Positions 26,633 through 35,782 of a stretch of DNA of 52,957 nt are shown here, piece after piece (within the stretch, counting starts at the first letter, position 1; each line of letters begins with the position of its first letter). The position numbers and the translations under genes are program-made. The stretch is from JBMOLL01 sp049325415 (GTDB lineage Bacteria > Bacteroidota > Bacteroidia > Bacteroidales > GCA-2748055): NCBI GenBank assembly GCA_049325415.1, contig JBMOLL010000089.1, positions 1-52,957 on the forward strand, given 5' to 3'. The notes below the pieces were generated by a model, which was not told the DNA's origin, searched no databases, and saw nothing but the letters and a program-made list of their open reading frames with translations.

Positions 26633-29600
26633 ATGAAAGACCGAATTTTAATCCGAACAGGCTTAAAGGGAGTAAGCGGGATAATCCTCCTGATACTTGC
26701 CCTGAACCTTTATGGGCAACAGATTGCCATTCCCAGGATTAGTGCCATGCCAGACCTGCCACATCCCTTTGAAATGAGGAACTGGAGGGAAGTAGCCTGC
26801 AAATATGACTCCCTGGTGTACAATCCTGAACTTACGGGAGATTATTTTCCTCTGAACTTCATTAAAGAGGTAACCACTAACTATCCCGAACATCCTTCAT
26901 TCGGATTGCATTCATATGTGGGTACATTCTCCCCTTCAGGCGGTGAAGCAATAAATGTGCTTCCATCCCTGGTGGGAGCCACGCTCTGCGGGATCAACAA
27001 GAGCGATCAGTTTGGCAGGAACTGGGTACTCATGAGTGAAGAGTATTTTAACAGGGACAACGGCGAGAACATTTACCTCAACAATATGTCCGGTTCTTCC
27101 GGAAACGACTGGTGGTATGAAACCATGCCAAATATTTTCTTCTACCAGTTGAATGCGCTTTATCCCCATACAGGGGATTTCGACCGGCAGTTCCTGACCA
27201 TTGCAGAAAGGTGGAAAGATGCAGTTAAAGCCATGGGAGGAAGCAGTACACCCTGGACCGTACCCGAAATGGACTATCGTGCCTGGAGCCTCATTGATAT
27301 GACCCCCCTGGTATCGGGCGTTCATGAACCGGAAGCAGCCGGGGCGATTGCCTGGATCCTATATACTGCCTACCACGAAACCGGCAAGCTTGAATACAGG
27401 GAGGCTGCCGAATGGTGCATGGAGTTTCTGAACAGCCTTGAGACCAATCCCTCCTATGAATTGCAACTGGCATACGGCACGCTTATCGCTGCCAGGATGA
27501 ATGCCGAGACCGGAACAAACTATGACCTGGAGAAACTGCTGAACTGGTGCTTCGATATTGGACCCTTACGCACCTGGGGGGCAATTAACGGTACCTGGGG
27601 TGGATACGACTGCGACGGACTGATCGGCGAACAGTCGCCCGGAGGAACCGGTTATGCCTTTGTAATGAATGGCTTTCAGCAGGCTGCAGCCCTGCTTCCA
27701 CTGCTGCGCTACGATGAGCGCTACGCGGATGCCCTGGGAAAATGGATGCTCAATCTGGCTAATGCTTCACGGCTATTTTATTCAGCATATCTTCCAGCCG
27801 CCAATCAGGATAATGAACAGTGGTGCAACCAGTATGATCCCGGATCCGTTATTGCTCATGAAGCCCTCAAACAAAGCTATAGTTCCCTATCCCCCTATGC
27901 CACCGGCGATGCTGTATCGGGGGGCTGGGCTGCCACCAACCTGGGTTTGTACGGTTCATCCCACGTTGGCATGCTGGGCGCATTGATTGATACCACCGGC
28001 ATTGACGGCATACTGCGTACCGATTTGTTAGTAACCGACTTTTACCATAATCCCGCCTATCCCACTTTCCTGATATACAATCCCTATCCTGAAGCTCGCA
28101 TGGTAACTTATTATACAGAAAACCAGGCGTATGACCTTTATGAAACCACAGGAAATTCATTTCTTTTGACAGGTCAGTCGGGAAATGGCCAGATCAGTAT
28201 CCCCCCGGGCAGGGGCCTGGTTCTTATCGAGGTACCTGCCGGTGCAGAGATTCTTAAACACAATTGCCTGACCTTAGCCAACGGCATCATCCTTGATTAT
28301 GATAACGGCGATGAACCAACAAACCGGCCTCCAAGGATCAAGGCACTGGCAGCAACCGACACCCTGGTATTGCTAAACACGGTGCAAACCATATATTGTA
28401 CTGCAGACGATGAAGTGCCGGAAACTCTTCAGTACCGCTGGAACGGGGGAGAATGGGGGAACTCGGGATCCCTGGAATGGACAGCTCCGGAAACGGAAGG
28501 ATACTATACTGTGAGTTGCCTGATAAAGGACAACGAAGGTCTGACCGATTCAAGCGGGCTTACTGTTCATGTTGTTAACAGGATAAGCGCACCCCCCGAG
28601 ATCCTTGTCCTTCAGGCGGAAACAAGAAAGCTTCATCCCGGGCAGACGGTAGTCGTCAGCTGTCTGGCAACCGATCTGAACCAGGATCCTCTGCTCTACA
28701 ACTGGAGTGTTTCTGACGGGTTTCTGGAGGGTAATGGTAGTATGGTTACATGGACCGCTCCTGAAACCGGAAAAATCTGCAAGCTCAGGTGTACTGTCAG
28801 CAACCTTGACCAGTTAACAGATTCGGATTCCCTGACCATCCTGGTAAAAGACAGCACCTTAATCCAGAGCGGCTCCCTTGTTGCCTCCTACACTCTGGAT
28901 GGTAATGCCAGTGATCTCAGCTATTTCCAGAATAACGGTACGCCATACAATATCAGCTGGCAGCCCGACCGGAACGGTAATCCTGCCCATGCGGCTCTGC
29001 TGAATGGCTACAGCTCAAGGATCCAGTTCCCCAACCAGGATCATCTGAACTTCGCAGAGGGCATAACCGTTTTGGGCTGGATCTATCCTTCTGAAACTGT
29101 CACCGGAGAAGCTTTTGTGATCTCTCACGGAAGCTGGCAGAATCGCTGGAAACTCTCACTGATTGGAAACAACATTCTCCGCTTTACAATAAATTGCAAA
29201 ACAGGGATAACCGACCTCGACTCAGAAACTGCCCTGGAAACGGGATACTGGCACTATTTCGCAGCCACCTATGACGGGAACGATGCAGAACTCTTTATTG
29301 ATGGCCGGCTTGATAGCTTCAGGGAATGGAACGGACAGCTGAATTCCACAAGCTACCCCCTGCTGCTCGGTCAGATGTTGCCGGATAATGCATCCTACAA
29401 TCTTCATGGATTTCTTGATGAAATAAGAATCTACAATTATGCCACCGGAGACCGCCTGATCATGGACGGGTATAACGGACTGCTTGGAAAACCCGAATCC
29501 GCCACTGACAGTCCGTTGCTGGTATACCCCAACCCCTGCCGGGATGAACTTTACATTGATGTTCCTGCTGAATCCGGAGTCATTACCATTTCGCTTATTG

Positions 29601-29755
29601 ACAGCAGGGGAAGGATCTGCAGGAAGTTGAACAATGAATCTTTACGTGACGGGAATACCATTGTTATGAATGTTTCCGGCCTTGAACCGGGAATCTACAT
29701 GATTTATATTGTTGAACAGGGGGAAACTTTATGTAAGAAGCAGTTAATTTTTTAA
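26633..29755 (+). CDS. T9SS-secreted multidomain protein: unrecognised enzyme-like domain, two Ig/PKD-like domains, LamG, sorting domain
   Basis: The start at 26633 (MKDRILIRTG...) opens a clear signal peptide ending near LYGQQ; a frame from 26501 adds 44 residues without one. Of 1040 residues, about 35-590 match the lipoprotein at 22205-23920 (shared patterns such as DWWYETMPNIFFYQL, TWGAINGTWGGYD, YGSSHVGMLGALI, AYPTFLIYNPYPEA). Two Ig/PKD-like domains follow (about 600-740), each ending near a WTAPET motif, then a LamG domain beginning LVASYTLDGNASDLSYF, and a type A T9SS domain (VYPNPCRDELYIDV to the end). It is likely an extracellular glycan-degrading enzyme with a binding module. The catalytic family is unrecognised. 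Confidence 0.82.
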   Translation: MKDRILIRTGLKGVSGIILLILALNLYGQQIAIPRISAMPDLPHPFEMRNWREVACKYDSLVYNPELTGDYFPLNFIKEVTTNYPEHPSFGLHSYVGTFSPSGGEAINVLPSLVGATLCGINKSDQFGRNWVLMSEEYFNRDNGENIYLNNMSGSSGNDWWYETMPNIFFYQLNALYPHTGDFDRQFLTIAERWKDAVKAMGGSSTPWTVPEMDYRAWSLIDMTPLVSGVHEPEAAGAIAWILYTAYHETGKLEYREAAEWCMEFLNSLETNPSYELQLAYGTLIAARMNAETGTNYDLEKLLNWCFDIGPLRTWGAINGTWGGYDCDGLIGEQSPGGTGYAFVMNGFQQAAALLPLLRYDERYADALGKWMLNLANASRLFYSAYLPAANQDNEQWCNQYDPGSVIAHEALKQSYSSLSPYATGDAVSGGWAATNLGLYGSSHVGMLGALIDTTGIDGILRTDLLVTDFYHNPAYPTFLIYNPYPEARMVTYYTENQAYDLYETTGNSFLLTGQSGNGQISIPPGRGLVLIEVPAGAEILKHNCLTLANGIILDYDNGDEPTNRPPRIKALAATDTLVLLNTVQTIYCTADDEVPETLQYRWNGGEWGNSGSLEWTAPETEGYYTVSCLIKDNEGLTDSSGLTVHVVNRISAPPEILVLQAETRKLHPGQTVVVSCLATDLNQDPLLYNWSVSDGFLEGNGSMVTWTAPETGKICKLRCTVSNLDQLTDSDSLTILVKDSTLIQSGSLVASYTLDGNASDLSYFQNNGTPYNISWQPDRNGNPAHAALLNGYSSRIQFPNQDHLNFAEGITVLGWIYPSETVTGEAFVISHGSWQNRWKLSLIGNNILRFTINCKTGITDLDSETALETGYWHYFAATYDGNDAELFIDGRLDSFREWNGQLNSTSYPLLLGQMLPDNASYNLHGFLDEIRIYNYATGDRLIMDGYNGLLGKPESATDSPLLVYPNPCRDELYIDVPAESGVITISLIDSRGRICRKLNNESLRDGNTIVMNVSGLEPGIYMIYIVEQGETLCKKQLIF

Positions 29756-29834
29756 GTTTGATGTCCGGGAACTATTCCGGGTTCTCCCCGGTCACCTCTC
29801 TCCAGGTCAGCTACTCCCTGTAATTAAAGATTAT

Positions 29835-32800
29835 ATGAAAGTCCTGTGCTACCTCATTCTGCTTCAATTCTTCTGTATCTCTGCATTCGGCAGCACGGAA
29901 AGCAAATGGATTGCACTGAACCTAAATAGTGAAGACGGTCTTTCAAACAGTGCGGTCACCTCGGTATTTCAGGACTCGGAAGGGCTCATGTGGTTTGGTA
30001 CCTGGGACGGTCTGAACCGCTATGACGGTACCAGTATAACGGTATTTAAACCGGACATCCTGACTACCCATTCCCTGAGCAACAATATTATCCGGGACAT
30101 CTTTGAGGACCGGAATCATGACCTGTGGGTCATAACGAATGAAGGCATTAACAGGTTTAACAGGGATTCTCTTACGTTTACCTCCTATTTCGATGAAGAG
30201 GTCTACCTGCCGGTACGGGAACAGAATTTAAAGGCGGTGATCGGGCCGGATTCCACCCTCATCATTGCCCTGGCAAGGTTTGGTTTATTCTATTTTGATG
30301 AGGAAACAAGGAAATTTGCTTCGCTTGAACTTCCTGGATTTGACCCGGATGCGCAAAGCTCTGTTATCGGCACGGGCAGCAGGGAGAACATGTTGTTCAC
30401 GCTGGATCAGAAAGGAAAAGTAACTGTATTTACCAAACAGGGAAACTATAAAAAGGAAGCTCAGATAGACCTGGGGAGGGATACAGAACTGCAGATCGAC
30501 AAACACTGGTTCATCAATACCGGAACCTCCATTTACCTGGCTGTTTCAGTGAAGGAGGGAGGACTGTTACTGACGGATCTCCTCACCCGGAAATCATCCT
30601 TTATACGACCAAATGACGAAATGTTCTCCGTGACCACCGTGAATGGGATCAGGGGCAGCAACAAATGCTGGCTTGGAACAGATAACGGATCATTATACCA
30701 GTTGGTTGCAGACGATGATCCGGAGTTGTTATCCATGGATGCTCAGATTCCGGAACTATTATCAAGAAAAGTGAAGATCTGGACCATTTCCCAGACCAGT
30801 GAAGACCTGCTTTGGATCGGAACCGACGGTAACGGAATATACCGCTACATTCTGCAGGGTAAAGCCTTTTTTAACCTCAAAAAGGGTCCTGTTACCGAGC
30901 TATCGATCAGCCATGATATTGTCAGAGCCATTTATAAAGATAAAAATGGCAATCTCTGGGTAGGAACACGCGGTGACGGTCTGAATAAAATCCCAGCCGG
31001 AAACCGGACAAGAATACAATACAATGTTTCAAACGGACTTTCAAATAATGCGGTTCTGTCACTGAATAAAGACCTGGAAGGTAATCTCTGGATAGGAGTC
31101 GACGGTGAAGGAATTGATATGCTGGAACTTTCTTCCGGACACATATTTCATTTTCCGCGGGATTTTGTCAGCTTCAGTGACGAGGATTTTGGCTATGTCT
31201 ATTCGATCTGTGTTGATGTTTACGGAACCATCTGGCTCGGGACCAGCGGCTATGGGGTAGTAAACTTAAGAGTCAAAAAAGGAGCCGACGGCAGGTATAA
31301 ACTGGAACATTTCAGAAGGTTTACCAACAGTCTCGACGGCAAAGGCCTGAAAAGCGATATCGTATATTCAATCATTGAGGAAAGGCCTAATGTTCTCTGG
31401 CTTGGAACCCGGGGTGGCGGTCTTCACAGGCTCAATACCCTTAATAACAGCTTTGAGTACTACGGCGAAGCAAGTGAACATGTAGAGGGACTGATAAACA
31501 ATGATATTCTTTCTCTGTGCCTGTGCGATAAAGAGCAACTCTGGATTGGGACCAGCGGTGGCATCACGGTGATGAATATCTCGTATAAACCATACAGCTT
31601 CAGACACATCACCGAACAGAACGGATTACCCAACAATACCGTTCATGGTATCATTCAGGATGAGAATTCAGATATCTGGATCAGCACCAACAGGGGCCTG
31701 GCAAAAATCCCGGTGGAGGAGGGTCCGGTACTTAGCTTCAACAGATCAGACGGACTGAGGAACAGTGAATACACCGATGGGGCTTTTTTTAATGACAGGA
31801 TCAATCACCTGCTCTATTTCGGAGGTACGGAAGGTGTAGACTGGTTTAACCCTTCAGAGATTAATGCCTCCGGGCATTTCCCTCCGGTGTATATCACGGG
31901 TTTCAGACTCAACAATACCCTTGTGATTCCTGGTGATTCTACCCGTATACTTCGCACCAGGATCAATGAAACCAGGGAAATCGAGCTTAAATACGATCAA
32001 AACTTTTTCAGCTTTTCCTTTACTTCGCTTAATTACTATAATCCGCAAAAATGCCAGTTTGCCTATATGCTGGAAGGGTTTTACGATCACTGGAATGAGA
32101 TCAGCAACCAGAGGACAGCCAGTTTCACCAACGTTCCACCCGGAAAATACACACTGAAAATCAAAGCCAGTAATGAAGACGGGAAATGGTCGGATGATGT
32201 CAGGCAGATAGCCATTATCATTCATCAACCCTATTGGAACACCCTTGCAGCCTATGGCGTCTATCTCCTTGTACTGATCCTGTCGGCTTTCTTCATCCTC
32301 TCCCAGTTAAAAAGAAGGGCCAGGGAAAAAAGAGAAATGGAACAGGAAAAAATGGAACGGGCAAAGGCAGATGAGATCAACCGATACAAGCTCCAGTTCT
32401 TTACCAATATTGCCCATGAATTCCGGACCCCGTTAACCCTGATAATGGCCCCTGCCGCGCTGCTTGAGGAAGAACTTGGTGAGAAGAAAAGGTATGGACA
32501 ATTTGCAAAATCAATCTTCCAGAATGCCAACCGCTTGCAAAAGCTCATCAGTGAACTGATCGAGTTCAGGAAGGTTGAAACCAATAATATGAAACTCCAG
32601 GTAGGAAACTATGAACTGGTACAGTATATAAACAAGCTGATCAAGGCCTTTGATGTATATGCAAAACTGAATAACATTTCCCTGGTTTTCGAACCGGCAG
32701 GACCGGAGATAGAATGCTGGATCGACCTTGAGAAATTTGAAAAGATCCTGCTGAATCTGATCAGTAATGCAATAAAATATACTCCTGAAGGCGGAAAGGT

Positions 32801-33986
32801 GATTATTGAACTTGAATACCGGGAGGGAAAAATAATACTCGTAGTCAAGGATACAGGCATCGGGATCCCTCCGGAGATCATAGATAAAATTTTCGACAGG
32901 TTCTATCACACCCCTTCCGGATTAAGGCCAACCGATGGCTCAAGGGATAGCGGTGGCGTGGGGCTGTCGCTGACAAAAAGCCTGGTAGAATTCCATAAGG
33001 GCTCTATCACTGCCTCAAGCCGTGCTGAAGGGGGAGCGGAATTCCGGGTGGTCATTCCGGGGAACAGAACAGACTATATCTCCGAGATCACAGAGGAGAC
33101 CCGCAGGCCCAGCAGTGAAAAAATTGCAATGCGGGTGGCAGAAGAATTTCAGGGTCCGAAAATACCCGCCACTCCTGAAAAAAAGGCAACGAAAGAGCTC
33201 ACGAGTCATCCATACACACTCCTGGTGGTTGATGACAGTATTGAGGTATGTAATCTGGTGGAAAGCCTGCTTTCCGACCAGTACAACATCATCAAGGCCT
33301 ACGATGGCAAAACTGCCCTGGAAATTCTAAGCGAAGAATCCATCGACCTGGTGATAAGTGACGTGCTGATGCCAGGTATAGACGGGCTCGAACTGACCAG
33401 TATAATTAAGAATGATATCAATACCAGTCATATACCGGTGATTTTACTTACCGCAAGGACAGAACCTGAGCACCGCATAGAAGGGCTCGAAATGGGAGCC
33501 GACTCGTATATTCCCAAACCATTTTATCCACGGCACTTAAAAATCAGGATTGAGAAACTTATTGCAAACAGTGAAAGGCTCAGAAAAGCCTTCAGGGAAT
33601 ACAATGAACCGGAACCCGGGGAGGATCTCCTTAAAGGATTGTCTCCTGCAGACCGGAAACTGATCCTTGGTCTTATTGATTTTGTCGAAGAAAATATGCA
33701 TGAACCGGACCTCAGTGCAGAGCAACTCTCCGATTACATGGCCATGAGTAAAACCCAGCTCTACCGCAAGATTAAAGCTCTTACTGGACATACACCACAT
33801 GGGCTGATCAGGTACCTGCGCCTGAAAAAAGCGGCCACAGAACTTAAGAAGGGAGAAAAAACAGTTTCTGAAGTTTATTTTGAAACCGGGTTCAATAACA
33901 GGTCCTATTTCTATCGTTCATTTAAAGAAGCTTTCGGCGTTCCTCCGGGTGAATATAACAGAGAAAAATATAAGGCATTACGGTAA
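29835..33986 (+). CDS. Hybrid two-component system regulator (HTCS) of the PUL
   Basis: This 1383-residue one-protein sensor-regulator has a signal peptide, about fourteen beta-propeller repeats (patterns like LWIGTDGNGIYRY), and a Y_Y_Y domain (near 700-790) ending at FTNVPPGKYTLKIKASN. One membrane helix (about 800-820) leads to a kinase core with His861 in IAHEFRTPLT, N box NLISNAIKYT and DTGIGI. A receiver follows with Asp1176 in VISDVLMPGIDG, then a C-terminal AraC-type DNA-binding domain (FGVPPGEYNREKYKALR). HTCS proteins bind a PUL-derived oligosaccharide in the periplasm and activate the adjacent susCD operon. It sits 79 bases after the secreted enzyme gene. Confidence 0.96.
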   Translation: MKVLCYLILLQFFCISAFGSTESKWIALNLNSEDGLSNSAVTSVFQDSEGLMWFGTWDGLNRYDGTSITVFKPDILTTHSLSNNIIRDIFEDRNHDLWVITNEGINRFNRDSLTFTSYFDEEVYLPVREQNLKAVIGPDSTLIIALARFGLFYFDEETRKFASLELPGFDPDAQSSVIGTGSRENMLFTLDQKGKVTVFTKQGNYKKEAQIDLGRDTELQIDKHWFINTGTSIYLAVSVKEGGLLLTDLLTRKSSFIRPNDEMFSVTTVNGIRGSNKCWLGTDNGSLYQLVADDDPELLSMDAQIPELLSRKVKIWTISQTSEDLLWIGTDGNGIYRYILQGKAFFNLKKGPVTELSISHDIVRAIYKDKNGNLWVGTRGDGLNKIPAGNRTRIQYNVSNGLSNNAVLSLNKDLEGNLWIGVDGEGIDMLELSSGHIFHFPRDFVSFSDEDFGYVYSICVDVYGTIWLGTSGYGVVNLRVKKGADGRYKLEHFRRFTNSLDGKGLKSDIVYSIIEERPNVLWLGTRGGGLHRLNTLNNSFEYYGEASEHVEGLINNDILSLCLCDKEQLWIGTSGGITVMNISYKPYSFRHITEQNGLPNNTVHGIIQDENSDIWISTNRGLAKIPVEEGPVLSFNRSDGLRNSEYTDGAFFNDRINHLLYFGGTEGVDWFNPSEINASGHFPPVYITGFRLNNTLVIPGDSTRILRTRINETREIELKYDQNFFSFSFTSLNYYNPQKCQFAYMLEGFYDHWNEISNQRTASFTNVPPGKYTLKIKASNEDGKWSDDVRQIAIIIHQPYWNTLAAYGVYLLVLILSAFFILSQLKRRAREKREMEQEKMERAKADEINRYKLQFFTNIAHEFRTPLTLIMAPAALLEEELGEKKRYGQFAKSIFQNANRLQKLISELIEFRKVETNNMKLQVGNYELVQYINKLIKAFDVYAKLNNISLVFEPAGPEIECWIDLEKFEKILLNLISNAIKYTPEGGKVIIELEYREGKIILVVKDTGIGIPPEIIDKIFDRFYHTPSGLRPTDGSRDSGGVGLSLTKSLVEFHKGSITASSRAEGGAEFRVVIPGNRTDYISEITEETRRPSSEKIAMRVAEEFQGPKIPATPEKKATKELTSHPYTLLVVDDSIEVCNLVESLLSDQYNIIKAYDGKTALEILSEESIDLVISDVLMPGIDGLELTSIIKNDINTSHIPVILLTARTEPEHRIEGLEMGADSYIPKPFYPRHLKIRIEKLIANSERLRKAFREYNEPEPGEDLLKGLSPADRKLILGLIDFVEENMHEPDLSAEQLSDYMAMSKTQLYRKIKALTGHTPHGLIRYLRLKKAATELKKGEKTVSEVYFETGFNNRSYFYRSFKEAFGVPPGEYNREKYKALR

Positions 33987-34000
33987 ATTCCCCCCGGGCA

Positions 34001-34036
34001 AAAAAGAACTGATCCGGAAAGATCTTCCGGATCAGT
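34001..34036 (-). terminator. Terminator of the arabinose operon
   Basis: A perfect 12-bp inverted repeat (ACTGATCCGGAA at 34008-34019, TTCCGGATCAGT at 34025-34036) has a 5-base loop. On the minus strand it is followed by TTCTTTTTT, giving a strong intrinsic terminator after araB; the convergent HTCS gene ends 21 bases away and may also use the hairpin. Confidence 0.85.
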
Positions 34037-34056
34037 CAGCATAACCTGCAGTATAA

Positions 34057-35742
34057 TTAACTTTTACGGGCAGTCTCAGTTTCAACAAAAGCCCCCAGCC
34101 GTCTGTACTTTTCAAAGATCCGGCCGTACATAGCGGCGCGTGCCGGATCGGGATAATAGATCTTCTCAAATCCACCTCCCATGGCTTTCTGTGCAGCGGG
34201 GATATCCCTGTGGATCCCGGCCACCACCGCAGCGGCCATGGCCGAGCCGAGGGCACAGGCCTGCTCCGAGCGGGCCACTTTGATCGGCATATTCAACACA
34301 TCGCAAACGATCTGCATGACAAAAGTCGACTTCTTGGCCACGCCACCCAGGGCAATGATCCCGTCGATCCGTATTCCTTCCGAAATAAAACGTTCGTTGA
34401 TCATTCTTGCCCCAAAGGCCGTGGCTTCCACCAGGGCCCTGAATATGGCCGGGGCATCGGAACCAAGCGTCAGACCCATGATCGCTCCCTTCAGTTCCTG
34501 GTTGGCATCCGGGGTACGGCGTCCGTTGAGCCAGTCGAGGGCTACGACCGAGCTGTCTTCGGGGGAGATCTTTTCGGCCTCCTCGCTCAACTTCCTGATC
34601 ATCACTTCCTCTGTCTCCTTCTTTATCCGCTCCAGAACTGCACTGTCGACACCTTCCATCTTCGCAATCACTTCCCGCACGGGCCACATCAACAGTTTTG
34701 CAAACCAGGCATAGACATCCCCAAAGGCCGACTGACCGGCTTCGAGACCCATCATCCCGGGGATGATCGATCCGTCGACCTGCCCGCAAATCCCGCTCAC
34801 GAGCTTGTCACCCACTTCATCAAGGGGAGCGATGAGCATATCGCAGGTGGAGGTCCCCATTACCTTGCTCAGGTAGTAGGGCTCGATCTCGGCACCCACG
34901 GCGCCCAGGTGAGCATCAAAGGCACCGGCTCCGATGACAACATCTTCCGGCAGCCCCAGCTTCGCGGCCCATTCCTTCGAAATGGTCCCCACACTGATCT
35001 CACAGGTGGAAGTATCCCTGAACAAACGATCTTTCAGTCCGGTAAGCAGGGGATCCAGCTTAACGAGAAATTCTTCCGACGGCAGTCCGTCGAACGACTC
35101 GTGCCACATGGCCTTATGACCGGCAGCGCAGCGGCTGCGGACCATCGACGCAGGGTCGGCCTTACCGGCCAGAACAGCAGGGATCCAGTCGCAGTGTTCC
35201 ACCCACGACCAGGCTTCTTTCCTTACCGCTTCATCCTCTCTCAGCACATGGAGGATCTTAGCCCAGAACCATTCGGAAGAGTAGATCCCGCCTTCAAAAC
35301 GGGTAAAATCCTCCCCTCCCCACGAAACAGCTTTCTGATTGATCTCCTCCGCCTCCTTCACCCCGGTGTGGTCTTTCCAGAGCACAAACATGGCGTTCGG
35401 ATTCTCTTTGAACCCGGGCGTCAGCGCCAGGGGTATACCCTGCCTGTTCACCGCTACCGGAGTCGAACCGGTCGTGTCAACCGAGATGGCTGCCACATTC
35501 TTCCGTACCTCATCGGACACCATTGAAAGTGCTTGTCCGACAGATTGTTCCAACCCTTCAAGATAGTCCAGCGGGTGTTGCCTGAACTGATTTTTGGCCG
35601 GATCGCAATACATTCCGGCTTTCCACCGGGGGTAGTAGAAGACGGCCGAAGCCACCTCCTCCCCGTTTTGTGTGTTGACAATAAGTGCCCGTACTGAGTC
35701 GGTACCATAATCGATTCCTATTGTATATTTTGGTGTAGTCAT
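34057..35742 (-). CDS. araB: L-ribulokinase
   Basis: This 561-residue FGGY-family kinase has the N-terminal ATP site GIDYGTDSVRALIV, a family motif around ISVDTTGSTPVAV, and a C-terminal GGVAKKSTFVMQIVCDVLN region. It phosphorylates L-ribulose to L-ribulose-5-phosphate in the cytoplasm, the step after AraA. Length is typical (about 560). It is the last gene of the operon, 40 bases after araA. The L-ribulose-5-phosphate 4-epimerase gene araD, which often follows, is not in the window. Confidence 0.96.
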   Translation of the reverse strand: MTTPKYTIGIDYGTDSVRALIVNTQNGEEVASAVFYYPRWKAGMYCDPAKNQFRQHPLDYLEGLEQSVGQALSMVSDEVRKNVAAISVDTTGSTPVAVNRQGIPLALTPGFKENPNAMFVLWKDHTGVKEAEEINQKAVSWGGEDFTRFEGGIYSSEWFWAKILHVLREDEAVRKEAWSWVEHCDWIPAVLAGKADPASMVRSRCAAGHKAMWHESFDGLPSEEFLVKLDPLLTGLKDRLFRDTSTCEISVGTISKEWAAKLGLPEDVVIGAGAFDAHLGAVGAEIEPYYLSKVMGTSTCDMLIAPLDEVGDKLVSGICGQVDGSIIPGMMGLEAGQSAFGDVYAWFAKLLMWPVREVIAKMEGVDSAVLERIKKETEEVMIRKLSEEAEKISPEDSSVVALDWLNGRRTPDANQELKGAIMGLTLGSDAPAIFRALVEATAFGARMINERFISEGIRIDGIIALGGVAKKSTFVMQIVCDVLNMPIKVARSEQACALGSAMAAAVVAGIHRDIPAAQKAMGGGFEKIYYPDPARAAMYGRIFEKYRRLGAFVETETARKS

Positions 35743-35782
35743 ATCGTTATTTTGTTAATTTAAGGGGATATCCCCCTGTATT

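Noticed and set aside
34181..35566. Long open frames on the plus strand opposite araB
   Set aside because: They are antisense shadows of a clearly conserved gene; their translations show no domains.
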